A DNA stretch of 64,000 nt from contig BDGG01000017.1 of assembly GCA_001949185.1 (NCBI GenBank), positions 186,001 to 250,000 of the forward strand, in the 5' to 3' direction. Below the pieces are notes generated by a model, which had not been told where the DNA came from, searched no databases, and worked only from the letters and a program-made list of their open reading frames with translations. Of this stretch, positions 49,978 to 61,400 are shown piece after piece. Each line of letters starts with the position of its first letter. Position 1 is the stretch's first letter. The translations under genes were made by a program, and so were the position numbers. This DNA is from Ramazzottius varieornatus (Eukaryota > Tardigrada > Eutardigrada > Parachela > Ramazzottiidae).

Positions 49978-50525
49978 TCAAGCCAGATCAAAAGCAACTT
50001 CATCTTGACCAAATCCACCGAACATGGGCATAGCGTCTACGGATCGTCCGTAGCGACCTCGACCATATCCTCCACCGTAGCCTCGTCCACCTCCGTATCC
50101 TCGCCCGCCATAGCCGCCGCCGTAGCCGCGACCGTAACCACGGCTCTCTGCTTCACTCACGAACAAACCTATAAAACGCACATCAATAATGCGGTAGTCT
50201 TTCAACGAGCCGGCCGGCCGCCGACTTCACATCGATGGAACACGGATGAAAACCCCGAAATATGGGAGCTTTTCAAACGAACTCATAAAGGTTGCTTCCC
50301 CAAGTAGCGCACAGCTTGTTATTGGCCAGCAGTGGGCGCCACTTGGCAAACTCGACAGGATCGTTCGGTCCAAGTGGCGCACATTTCCGGCGTTATTAGC
50401 CTGTTGTGCGCGTCACTTGGATAAACGAATTATTTGCCCGGATCGCGTGCGCATTTTGAGCTGGGCGAGAGCTTACCGGCAAGGACCACGAAGAGGAGGA
50501 AGACAGCAACGAGCTTGCCCAACAT
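49978..50525 (-). CDS. Secreted Gly/Tyr/Arg-rich peptide, copy 2
   Basis: Exons 50525-50477 and 50168-49978 join in phase into 79 residues: signal peptide MLGKLVAVFLLFVVLAGLFV, then SEAESRGYGRGYGGGYGG.., ending RSVDAMPMFGGFGQDEVAFD LA. It is about 80% alike to copy 1 in the mature part, by eye, including the GRGRYGRSVDAMP block, but has a shorter acidic tail. Both copies are intact, unlike the cysteine-rich pair. The intron holds GTGGCGCAC hairpins, as in copy 1. Confidence 0.84.
50265..50465. repeat. GTGGCGCAC hairpin repeats, two units
   Basis: Two units (CAAGTAGCGCACAGC..GGGCGCCACTTGG and CAAGTGGCGCACATTTCCGG..GTGCGCGTCACTTGG) joined by CAAACTCGACAGGATCG, in the Gly-rich copy 2 intron. 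Confidence 0.8.
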
Positions 50526-50529
50526 GATT

Positions 50530-51000
50530 GCTTGGGTAAATTTCGGTAGATGCAGTGAGGAACAATGTTGAAAGGAGGAAGTAATTTTAGGAAACTTTGA
50601 ATTGTGAGAAAACTGGTTCTGAGAAGTTGCACGGAAGGTATCGGGTCTTTTTATTGCGACCTATGGTGGAAGTTCACCTGAACATAGCTAATTGTTTCAT
50701 AAAACACTTGACTTGCTGCATTTTGCAAAAGTGATATTGTCACGCTACAAAAAAACTTGCCGAATAATCGATCACTAGCGCCCATCTGGAAAACCTCAGA
50801 TTCTTCAAAACAAACACCGGCCTAAGACAACGTTATTAGCCCGGTGGCTGGTTCAGCAGAAACTCCTGTAAAGAAGTGTTCGTTATGACAAACAAGTGGC
50901 TCGCTGCAACATACACGCTCAGCAAGTGCAAGACAAAAACAAAGCCACCGATATCAAACAGTCAGCAACAGTCCCAAGCAGCGCTCGCAATCATCTTGAC
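50530..51000. other. Intergenic 5' flank of Gly-rich copy 2, nothing recognised
   Basis: No coding region is seen. An AATAAAAAG word on the minus strand at about 50655 is a weak TATA-like candidate. Confidence 0.35.
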
Positions 51001-51200
51001 AAACGTCGAGCGCTCGGCAAAAAACTAGACTATAATGTACTTTCAAGTGGCGCACCTTCCCATTGTTATTGTTCGAGCGAGTGCGCCAGTCAGACAAGCG
51101 ATCTTGCAGATGCTGTTCTCCCACGTGGCGCAAACTGACTGTGTTATTTCCCGAAACGGTGCGCCACTTCGAAAAATGCTCACGTCGAGTTTGTTTGTCT
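51000..51200. repeat. GTGGCGCAC hairpin repeats, two units
   Basis: CAAGTGGCGCACCTTCCCAT..GAGTGCGCCAG, then ACGTGGCGCAAACTGAC..GGTGCGCCACTTCG, in intergenic sequence. Confidence 0.8.
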
Positions 51201-51619
51201 TCGCTGAGATTCTTCTTGAGAATTTTTCATTATCTCAGCGCTGACTTTGACACTTTGCCCTCATAACAAATTTTCTTGCCCTTTCCTGTTTCAAATTTCT
51301 GTACGGTTTTTACCCATCGGACAAACACTTCACTTGTCCAAACAACGGTCACGTTTTGACAAAACATTGTTCAAACAAAAGCGAGCTTAAAAAAGGCTAG
51401 TTAGTCAACAGTCGACACATGAGCAACACCGGTTCAAAAGCAAGAAAGACTCAGTTTAGCTAAGCAAGAGAACCGGAAGATAACACATGAATAAAAAAAC
51501 ACCTATAAGGCACACCGGGAACTTTTGCGGCAGATCTCACCGGGAAGCACTGCGTAAAGTACAAATATATAATAAAAAAATGGAATAATTTGCCCTGACG
51601 CAAAAAGGAGGAGGGAATA

Positions 51620-53896
51620 CTAGAGAGCTGCTTCGTTTTCTTCCTGGTCTTCTAAGCGGGCATACGGACGGATGAGTGAGCGGTTCTCAATGCCGGAATC
51701 TGCCGAAGCTTTTCTTCTGGACTTCTTCCGCTTGTAGCACCCGAGAGCAACGGTGGTCAGGACAATGACGAGGACAACGGTTATTAATGCTATACTGACA
51801 TCTTCCACTAAAGAACAGCCAAGACAAGGGTACTTCAGGTATTTCGCAGAAGGTTTGAGTATGTTGTGTAACGAGACGAAGAGCCACTTACCATTAATGT
51901 TGTCACCAAACTGAGGTCCTCGACATTCCTTCTTGACATCTTCCACCCGAAATGGCTTTGTAACTTCGACCAACGTAATCAGAGGACAGAGCGAGCTTGT
52001 GGTAGGACAACCGGGAGGAATTACGATTTTGGGTTCGCTAGTCGGAATATTCAACGGACTACAAAACAAATTCAAACTAGTTGACCCGGACAGAAACCGT
52101 CCAACCAGCCACGTTCTCACATGACAGCTCACGTGCCAAAAACACGTTTCCTGTTCATCAGTTCTGGATGGGTTGACTTACTCATTCTTGAAAGATACCC
52201 GCACGGAGTCATTTTGGAATTGCTCGATGATGACGACGGACTAAAAACATGAAAAGAGATGATGCGCCGTGACGCAAAATTCTCATACAAGGAAATCTCA
52301 GCCAAGCAACAGCATACCGCATAGTGAGGAATACCAATGTTAGAGATGTTTGCGGAATAGTTGTACAGCTGAAGCGACGCCAGAAGTCCCGCGACGGTCG
52401 TGTCATGCTGCAAAAACAGGAGATGAAAGTCACGCTGAGGAAAGTTGATTTAATGGGGGAATGAATCACCCCAGAGTAAACGAAGAGTTTCGTCTTGTTA
52501 AGGTACTCCTGGGCCTTAGCATGGCCCTTATCGCGCATGCGGTCGACGATGAGGTCGAGGAGGTTCCCGCCACCCAGGCGTGCTCGCGCGCGGTCCCCAT
52601 TCGCTCCGTACTTCATGTGAAAGAAGACGTTGGATAGTTCGCGCATCTTCAGGAAGACCGTGCCGTTCAGCCAGGGCGGTAAGTTCAGCTCGTGGGCTTG
52701 CTGGCAAGTCAGAACGTCGTAGACAAAATCTAGCTGTTCCCATTCATCCATGGCAGTCTTCATAGTCGATGGATCTGCTCCGCTGGCTTTGATCACGAAG
52801 TCGAAGACAGCCTGAAAAGTGAGACGGTTATTCAGCTAAACGGAAAAGTAGGCAAATCAGTTCAGTTAGATCAGTTTTCCAAATGCGGTGCACGCTTTCA
52901 GCCCATAACACTGACAACATCCGCCATCTCGAAAAACATTCTTGTCGAGATTTCCAATGGCGCACGCTCTCGGCCAACAACACTGAAAGAGTGCGCCAGT
53001 TGAAAAAATGATCTTGTCGAATTTGCCTGCTGATCACCCGAGCAGTCCAGGGATATTTCAGAATACTTACACGGTTTTCTTTGTGAAGACGTCTGGCTTC
53101 GGGCAGGTTTGAAGACTCGTTAATGAGGCGTTTGAACTCCATGCACGGCGCTTCCTTGTACAAGAGGCTTTCCTCCGCCCACGCCACCGAGTGGACAGGT
53201 ACGGGACGCCAAGTTTGCCCCAATTCATCTTTACTCCAGCTGGTGGAAGCATCTGCTGGAATCAACCCAGCTGCAAAGGCCGCTGCGCTTTCTAGTGTCC
53301 GATCTTGGTCGGATGAGCGAATGTACACCTGCAAATATCAACAGAAAAAGTACAAGAGACTTCCCTGTGCGTCAAGGCTCTGCCGATTACATCCTCTTTC
53401 AATACAAACACATATTCAAGATTCGTCTTTGGGTAAGCCGCACCTCAGAAGCTTGGTTCGTTGCGTTGAGGAAGCCGTGATATCTCCTCCGGAAGAAGCT
53501 TCCCAAGTCGTAGTGCTGCTTCACACCGACACGCGTCAGTTGTCCCATGCCGTTTGTCCAAATGGCTTTTCCATACGGATCTGTCTTGTATACACGAAAA
53601 GGCGCCCGATCTCCATGACGGAAGACCTAGGACGAATTCAAAGTGTGCCAAACTCCTCTCACAAGAAAATAAAACACCCAGCAAGACTCAAATGCTACAA
53701 TGACGCATTAAGTCATCAATGCTAACTACGATAACTGGGTTAAAAAGAGAGAAATGGTTTACAATGACTGACCCACCAGTTGGACCAGCTTCAGGTCGTT
53801 GACGGTTTCTCCATCGGACAGTCCCTCATTGAGCCTGCTTTCACCAGCGAGCGTTTCGCAAAGGATGAGGAGCGTCGTAATCCATCTCAGCGGCAT
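51620..53896 (-). CDS. Histidine acid phosphatase, lysosomal membrane type (ACP2/ACPP-like)
   Basis: Eight exons in exact phase: 53896-53777, 53626-53444, 53328-53071, 52811-52470, 52407-52318, 52240-52182, 52058-51892, 51807-51620 (468 residues). An N-terminal signal sequence (MPLRWITTLLILCETLAG) is followed by the catalytic VFRHGDRAPF at exon 2, YIRSSDQDRTLESA, and the proton-donor motif VYSGHDTTVAGLL. Near the C-terminus is one membrane helix (IALITVVLVIVLTTVALGCY) and a cytosolic tail with YARL, a YxxPhi sorting motif in the place where lysosomal acid phosphatase has its tyrosine signal. The enzyme hydrolyses phosphomonoesters at acid pH. The length and layout (signal, lumenal domain, TM, short tail) match ACP2 or the TM form of prostatic acid phosphatase; these two cannot be separated here. 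Confidence 0.95.
52855..53045. repeat. GTGGCGCAC hairpin repeats, two units
   Basis: Degenerate GCGGTGCACGCTTTCAGCCC..CGCCATCTCG and AATGGCGCACGCTCTCGGCC..GTGCGCCAGTTG, in an acid phosphatase intron. Confidence 0.75.
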
Positions 53897-53899
53897 TGC

Positions 53900-55430
53900 A
53901 GATTATGAGTAGCCAGTACAAAACAAGTAAGAAAGAGCATGAAAGGCGAACCGGAAGTCGCACAGCTGTTGAGGGGAACCTCTGTCAATCAACAATCAAG
54001 CGACTCCGCCATGTTACGACATATTGTTCATTCGTGGTCTAACACTGCGGTTTCGACATGGATACTCCGTTGAAAGTTGCTTAGCACTAGCTGTCGAAAC
54101 AGCGAGAGACCCTATCCAAACAAGAATGCAATCTGGATCACAAATCAGCATGGAAGAGTGCGGGAACAAACGAGGAAGGAAGACTGGAATGACCAATGTT
54201 TTCTGACCGAATTTCGAAGTTCCAACTGGGTTCCCGGTGAAGGCCGTGTCGACCACTCTGAACTCCCTGCGGGGAAGTTCGGGGGAACCTTTTATCTCTG
54301 AGGAAGATGCAATTCATATCATGCAAGCCTGGAACTACCCGGAAATGCTCCGAAAGATAACGAAGTTCAGACGAAGAAACTGTCTGCTCTTTTTGTAACT
54401 CTCCGGTTGTTGTGAATACGAAGATCTGCGAGTACATTATTGACGTTCCGAGTATTCCGTTCCGAGTATTTCGAAACCGGACAGTTCCGTTCTAGAAGGT
54501 CGATATATTTTGGCCAGAATTGAACCCACACTCTCTGCATATGACTGCTCTCTTTGTGCCCACTTCTCCACTGCAACGACACTTAATTAAATGTTGTGGA
54601 AGGTTTGTTGAGCGTGCCCGTGCTCGGTTGTATCTTGCGAGCCTGAGCGGCACAGTCATGTGCTTGATCCATAACCGCGGGCCATGCTCAAGGCCCCCGG
54701 TGATTGCGTAAAAGCCAGTCTATCGGTCTCGGAGCTCCGTTCGCTCGCAAATGCAATCGGCGGGCCGCACCATGTTTTGACCGGAACGCAAAAAGGCAGC
54801 TGTGTGAGCTGTTATCGTTCAAAAATTCATCAGATACGTATCGCAATGTTGTTTTGTCAAGTTCATGTTCAAAAAATGTCTGATATTGTTGGGACTGCGC
54901 GCCGAAATTCTGGAATACTCTCGCGGCACTTACTCGATCGCTGGTGATCAGACTTCCGGTAAGTTGAGCCGTAGAGCGAGTTCAATGTAGGCGATGCGAA
55001 GTGAGAACAGCTGTCAGCTGCTGTGAAGTGTTGGAACCTTCCGTCTGGAACCAACACCCTGTTCTTCTCGTTCCCCAATTTTTTTGCATGCATTAGGTCT
55101 TTCTGCAGTCTTTCATGCTTGACACAGGTGTTAGAGGCGATAAACATCGGTTTCGAGCTACAAGATGTATTACTTTTGGAATTACTGATCTTTTCACTGT
55201 TAACCGGCGCAGAACGTCACGGAGTACGTTGTCGTACGATCGTTTTATTACCAAGGTGCCTACGAGCGTAATGACGTAAGCAACTGGTTCTGTCCAATCA
55301 GCAGTTTGGAAACCGGTAGTTGATTGACTGATATCGCGGGATTCCATAATTACCGTACTGTATCATGTTTTGCGCTCACTGATGATTACGGAGATCTGTT
55401 TCTTCTCTATGCAGGTCTGATGCTGTATTC
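53900..55430. other. Intergenic stretch between acid phosphatase and TMEM131, no gene seen
   Basis: Frames here (54138-54437, 54869-55147 and others) lack motifs and splice partners. It is a divergent promoter region: acid phosphatase starts at 53896 (-) and TMEM131 at 55436 (+). Confidence 0.45.
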
Positions 55431-55435
55431 GCGAG

Positions 55436-58400
55436 ATGGGATCCTTAAAGAAGATATCGCTGCTGCTGGTGGCGCTGCTGGGAGTCCTGAGTTTGCTGGT
55501 GCCGGGAATTAATCTGTTGGCTGCCAGTGAGCGACAGGAAACTGCTTCCGGTTTGGCCTTTCAGCTCAGGTACGCTGCTCATTTTTGTCTTCTTGCAGTT
55601 TCAGGTGTCCTTTTTCGCATTGTGTCATTGGACCTTCTGTAAAAGCCTTGTTTCTTATTGTGCGGAAGAAAGGAATCAGGCAAGAGTACGTAACTGAACC
55701 CACAGCCTGAGAAAATCAATGGGATGTCGTATCTCGGTCTCGACTTCCTTCCGAACAACCCTTCCCCATCTTAGCGCCCCATGCGTGGATGAAAACGATT
55801 ACAGTTCAATCAACCGCTGCTTTTAGCAGTGAAGATTTTTTCAGTAGGTGTGGGCTCGTGGAATCAGAGAAAACGAAGGATACCCCAGAATTTTCTAATT
55901 TTTGTTTTGAATTTTGTAATTTATGTGGTACGGTAGCCGTCATATCATTCAGAGTATCACGCATGACGTCATGGAATTGTTTGGGTCTGACCAAATTCGG
56001 TGTATCCACATAGCAGAGCTGCTCTGACGTCATGTGCAAGTTTATCCGGGCATTAGGGAACGGGTTTAAAGTTACTAGCAAGAATATCCACGAGGGAATC
56101 TGACAAGTCACTCTGCGGTGTTCGTAAATTGAATCAAAGTGCTCTCATTTTTTACAGCTCTGGTTATGAGAAGAAGATTGTATTCTGGTTGAAGGAAGAG
56201 GCTTTGAGAAAGGAAAGGTCTTCAAATTGGCTCTTGAGAATAATCGAATTGAACTTGAGTTAAGGCCTTCCGTGTTGCAGAAACCTTCATTATTTTCTGC
56301 CTGATCCAAACAGTGTTGACAAAATATCTCAGACCACGAGTAATAACAGCCTGTCTATTCTTGCAACTCGCAATTGAGGGGAAGATAGTAAGCAAGTCTG
56401 TCCAAGCATATCAGACTTCAAGATAAATTTGAAGGCTCGACAGTCTTGATTTAGGATGGTAAATATGCGGGTGTTACGTAAAGCCAAAGACGATCGTCTT
56501 ATTTTGTCCTGTTCAATCGTTGCCGTTGACGACTGTGAAGCAGTGAACGAGCTTTGAAACATGCAGAGATTATTAAGCTCCCCAAGGCAAAAGCTTGCTT
56601 TCGCAAATGTTTTGCACTGATTGCCACTTTTGACGCATGAAATAAATCTGGTCAAAGTGGACTGGAAAATACCAACAACAAAATTGCCTGCGGCAAAATG
56701 ACCAATCTGACCGTCCAGATCAGTGGGTTTTCCATGTCAACTTGCGCGGACCGGTCTTGGTGTGTGCGCAACCTCAGCTAGGGCTTTCTTCGTCACAATG
56801 TCTGAACTCGCGCGTTCTACGTGGGATTTCACGATGGTTTGCGCGAGTTGACTTGGGATCTTTGCTGGTATCAGCCATTATTCGCGCAAACAGCGAAATA
56901 TCAGTACGCAGGTTGACGTAGAAAGCTCTGATGCTGCACAGGTCAACTGGCGCACGTGCAGCTATGGTTTAGATGCCTGATGCGCGTTTTGATACGGGAT
57001 TATTAGCAGCGTACTCAGCGAAACTCGCGCAACGGGCGGAAATACTTCCGCGTTCTTTCAACTGGGTTCGTTTACCCACACCGAGTTTATAGGGCGATCA
57101 CAATGAAATCAATTTAGGGTTTGACATATTCGCAACTGTTGCTTTCATCTATCATGCAATAAATCACATGATCAAAGGCGCGGCTGATGATCATTTCCTC
57201 GTTTACGTTCATTGAAGATTGACGACGGCCTAATGGCTGACTGGTCAATTTTCCTTTCTTGCTTTGCAGAAACCAGACGCCACCGGAATGCTTTCCTGAA
57301 AGTCCGCTCTGTAATGAACTCGAGAAGCCGGAGGTTGAGCCCAGCGTCCTGGACTTTGAATCAGTGTATGAGTTGGAATGTTCCTTCGTAGTTTCAGAAT
57401 AATAAATTTCAAACTGGTTGGTGTCTTTATCACGTCTGACATCAAAGTGAAGGGACACATAAAAAGTAGGAAAATGTGCAATTAGCATTAGCTAATGTCT
57501 GTGTTTTTTCTGTGCATAGGACGATCGGCCAAGTGATCATCCGTTATGTACGAGTGCGCAGTCACAATCGTTCGTTCGAGGTGACAAAAACCATCCAGTC
57601 TGACACCAGCATATCCCATGTCCAAGTTTTCACGGTTTGTTCGCCTCTTTCTTGTTAACGATGTCAATTACGCACTGTGTGGGTGTGGGCAGTAAAAAGG
57701 AATAAAGAAATCATGGCTGTTGTGATTGCAGGAAGCGAGGAAGGACTTGGTGGCGTACAAGCTGCGGGTGGCGCTGTTACCGCGAGTGGTCGGGGGACTA
57801 GACGTCATTATCACGATATTCACCAGTCTGGGCAGAATAAAAATACCGGTGCGTTCAGAAATTAAAAACAAATTTTGAATTTGTACCTCTGTATCTCTCG
57901 GGAAATTCTGCAAAAGATACTGTCTTGTGCGCGAATTGACCTGAGTCAATTGGTTATTGCTCAGATGAGTTCGCGCAGAATAATTGGTTACTTCGTGTTT
58001 ATCCCCGCGGCTTGATATGGTCGGGATAGCTGGTGCTGCCGTCAAGTCGCGCACAAAGCTGCTTCCTTGTTAGAACTTTTCTTTTTTCCTTCTAGGTGAT
58101 AGCGAAGGTAGCGCCCAGTCCGTTCAGAATACTACCGATCGAGCATCCTCGTGTGCCACTGAACGGTGAATTTTCAGCGGATATTACGTTGTATAATCCG
58201 CTGGAAAGTAACCTCGAGATATCGACGCTATACATAACTGGTGGACCGTTCCATCTTACCCTACCCGACGGCGAGGGCGCCGACTCCTCGCGGTTTTCTA
58301 GTCAGTTTCTTACGCCATGGGAGAAATCTTCCTGGGTGAGTGGTCGGGACTCACAAAGTTCTCATTCGCACCTCGGAAAACAAACTCGACAAGCTTGTTT

Positions 58401-61400
58401 TCCCAAGTGACGTGCTTCTGCAGTGTTTTTGACTGAAAACGTGCGCCACTTGGAACAACGCTCTTGCCAAGTTTACCTGCCAGGTGCCATGGCCCAATTG
58501 GATCTGTAATATTTGTGTTTTCTTTTCTGCAGAGTATTCAGCCGTTCAAAACGCAGACAGTTGCAGTCATGACAGCCGATACGAGGCGCGCTTTCCCGGA
58601 GAGGTCTTTTTTACGGATAATGTTCAAGACCGCCGCCTGTGAAGATATTCTAATCCCTATCAATATTGATATTCGCGAAGGTTGGTCGACTTTATTTATT
58701 AATACTTAACACCATCCCGTTCGTCAGTCTAATGTATTGTCGGTTTCTGTTTGAACAGTGAGTGGTGTGTATTCGACGGTGGGAGTGCTGGATTTTGGCG
58801 TGGTGAGAAGGGACTCTGCACCGGTAACTCTACCGTTGGTTTTACGAACCACTTCCTCTACGACATCGTTTTCTTGGAAGGTGAATGTGCCTTATTCGGA
58901 AATATTCGTTTTATCAGAAATACAAACAAACTAGGAAGAGAGGGCAGATTTCCGAAGGATGAGAGATCGGCAGACGAAACGTGCAAGATTGCTCTCCTTA
59001 GTGGCGCACCTTTTCAATGTCACTCACGGGACGCGTGCGCCACTTAAGATATCGATCTCGTACGTTTCTCTTGCCAGATTCTCATATCATCGGCAGATGC
59101 GGTGAGAAACTTAAAATTACTGAACAGTCTCAAAATCACTTGGATTTGTCTTCCATGATTCGTTTTCTCTCGTTACAGAGTATTGTGGACGAGAGTGAAA
59201 GCAGTTATATTCTAGTATCGAGTTTAAGGCACGCATTGAAGGCCGGAGAGGGTGCCGCCAACGTTGCCAACGTCACATTCTCAGGTTTGCCGTCCTTTTC
59301 TCTACCACAAAGATCCCAACGACGCCGTTGCCAACCGCACCTTCTCTTGCAGTGAAAAGGTTGAAGCAGTCTACAGGTATCGTCAAAGGGAACATCCGAC
59401 TGATCAGCGACAGCGGAGACGCCGTCCTGTCGGTTCCCTACAGAGTATTCGTTGCCGAAGGGTTAGTTCACCAAAAGAAAGGGTCGACCTTTTGTTTCAT
59501 TATTTTTCTGACCTTATTCCATCTTTTTTTCTTTTTTCCCCAGGCGGTTACTGCCATCGAAGGGGACGGAAAGTTGGCTTGTCAAGCCGGACATCAAAGA
59601 AGCAGCAGTGAAGACATTGACGTTGGAGAATCTCTACGACATCCCGGTCACTATCCTCAATGCTACCATCCTGCACAGGAGTATATTTTCTGATCTAGAG
59701 GTTTGTTTGTAACGGAGAAATTTGCCGGCTGGCATTATCTGAGAGACTCAGCAGATAAACTCGATAAGGTTTTTCAAGTGGCGCACGTTAGCGGTGTTTT
59801 TAGATGAGAGTGTGCGCCACTTAGAAACTTCGATAAGTCTGTATTCCCAGGTGGCGCACATTGTGAGTGCGTTTGGCTGGTAATGTGCACCGCATGGAAA
59901 ACGCCGATCTTGACGAGTCTTTTTGTCGAGGTCCCAAGTGTCTGTTTTATCAGGTCCGCACGTATGAAATTTCGGTGTTTTCTACCCATAGTTTAAAAAT
60001 TCATATCTCGGGAACGCTGGCTTCTTTCCCCTCCCAGTTTAGCAAAGACGATACATCGTCTGTCTGCTCTTAGATAAGCAGTAAACTTCTCACGGAAGTT
60101 GTTCCTAACATTTCCTAGGGAAGTTTCAACTTACCGCAAATTTTTGAAAAATTTGCCAAGTTTACTGTTTTGACCACTGCTCTTCGTCTAAGTTGGCTAG
60201 AAATTCATGCTGTATGACGAACAAGAGGAGGATGAATGTACGTTCTAAAGCAGGCAAAAGTTTTGGTCAGAAAGCTTTCTCCGGAAAGTCAGCCAGTTGC
60301 AAGTTTACCCCTGAAAAACTAGAAGTCTTTTGAGAAACCGAGTATTTTGCAAGGCTCCTCGGCGATCGATCCTTTCCCAAACTTGGAGTGACGTTATAAG
60401 ACACATCAGCAGTATCCCCGAACACAACATCAGAAGGATCGGTCAAAGCCATGAGCCAGTAATAATCAGAATTGGAATACCTTACTAAACTTGCGCACCA
60501 CCCGGTTTTTCCCGAAACTTTTTTGCTAAAATTCTGCAGGCTGATTTTCCATACCGTGTTTTCTTCGTTACATAGCACAAGTTACGGGGTACTAAACTAC
60601 CTAACACTTTTCAGATCAGGCCGTCGCTGCCGAGAGAGAAAAAATTTTGAAGGAGACTCAGTTTTGAAGGTCCTCCTTTCCTTCCGCAATTTTTCTTTCT
60701 TTCTCGAATGGTGGCAGCCGCTTGTTTTCTGTTTTGATAAATTAACAAGAGGCAGTTACTAACACCAAACGTAAGTTAGAATTAGAAAGTCGTCCCACAA
60801 AGTTGAGAAAATGTTTCAAAAATGATCAGTCGAAAACCGAAATTTCATACTTGCGGACCTGATATATAACTTTGGCCAACCTTCGCTTTTCAGATTGTGA
60901 AGAGCGACTTTCCGACGATGTTACCGCCTTTCTCCATGACCAACGTGATATCAGTCCGAGTAGCCAGTCGATCACCCGTCACGCACAGCATCACTATCCA
61001 ACTTTTCACCAACCTCGGCTTGATCGAAGTGCCTGTTCGCATTCACACCGGACTCTTAACGGTAAATTCCGTCGCACTGCCCTTCTTTCAGTCCGTTGTA
61101 ATGGGACCATAGAGTTTCCTTCTTGTAGGCCGTTTTGGGTGGTATCAACCACTGGTTGCTGGATTCGTTAACGATCGACCAGGACGAGACGGGTGTTTTG
61201 TTGTTGAGGAACCTCAACCCCGTAGCCTTACTGCTCAAGAAGCTGCAGCTGCTTTCGTCGTGTTTGAAGATCAAGGAAGTGTCGGTCTGCACGTCCAACG
61301 GCACGTGTGCCATGTCAGAAGCCATCAACGGAGTTTCGGTTAGTAAATCAACCTACCAACTTTTCCCCTTCTTATATCTTATGTTGTACTTTTAATCTGT

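Noticed and set aside
57114-57488. 124-codon minus-strand open frame
   Set aside because: It overlaps TMEM131 exon 2 (57270-57371), which fits on the plus strand in exact phase with its neighbours.
59956-60073. Open stretch VRTYEISVFSTHSLKIHISG considered as a TMEM131 exon
   Set aside because: It ends in a stop, and exons 59544-59700 and 60894-61061 join in phase without it.
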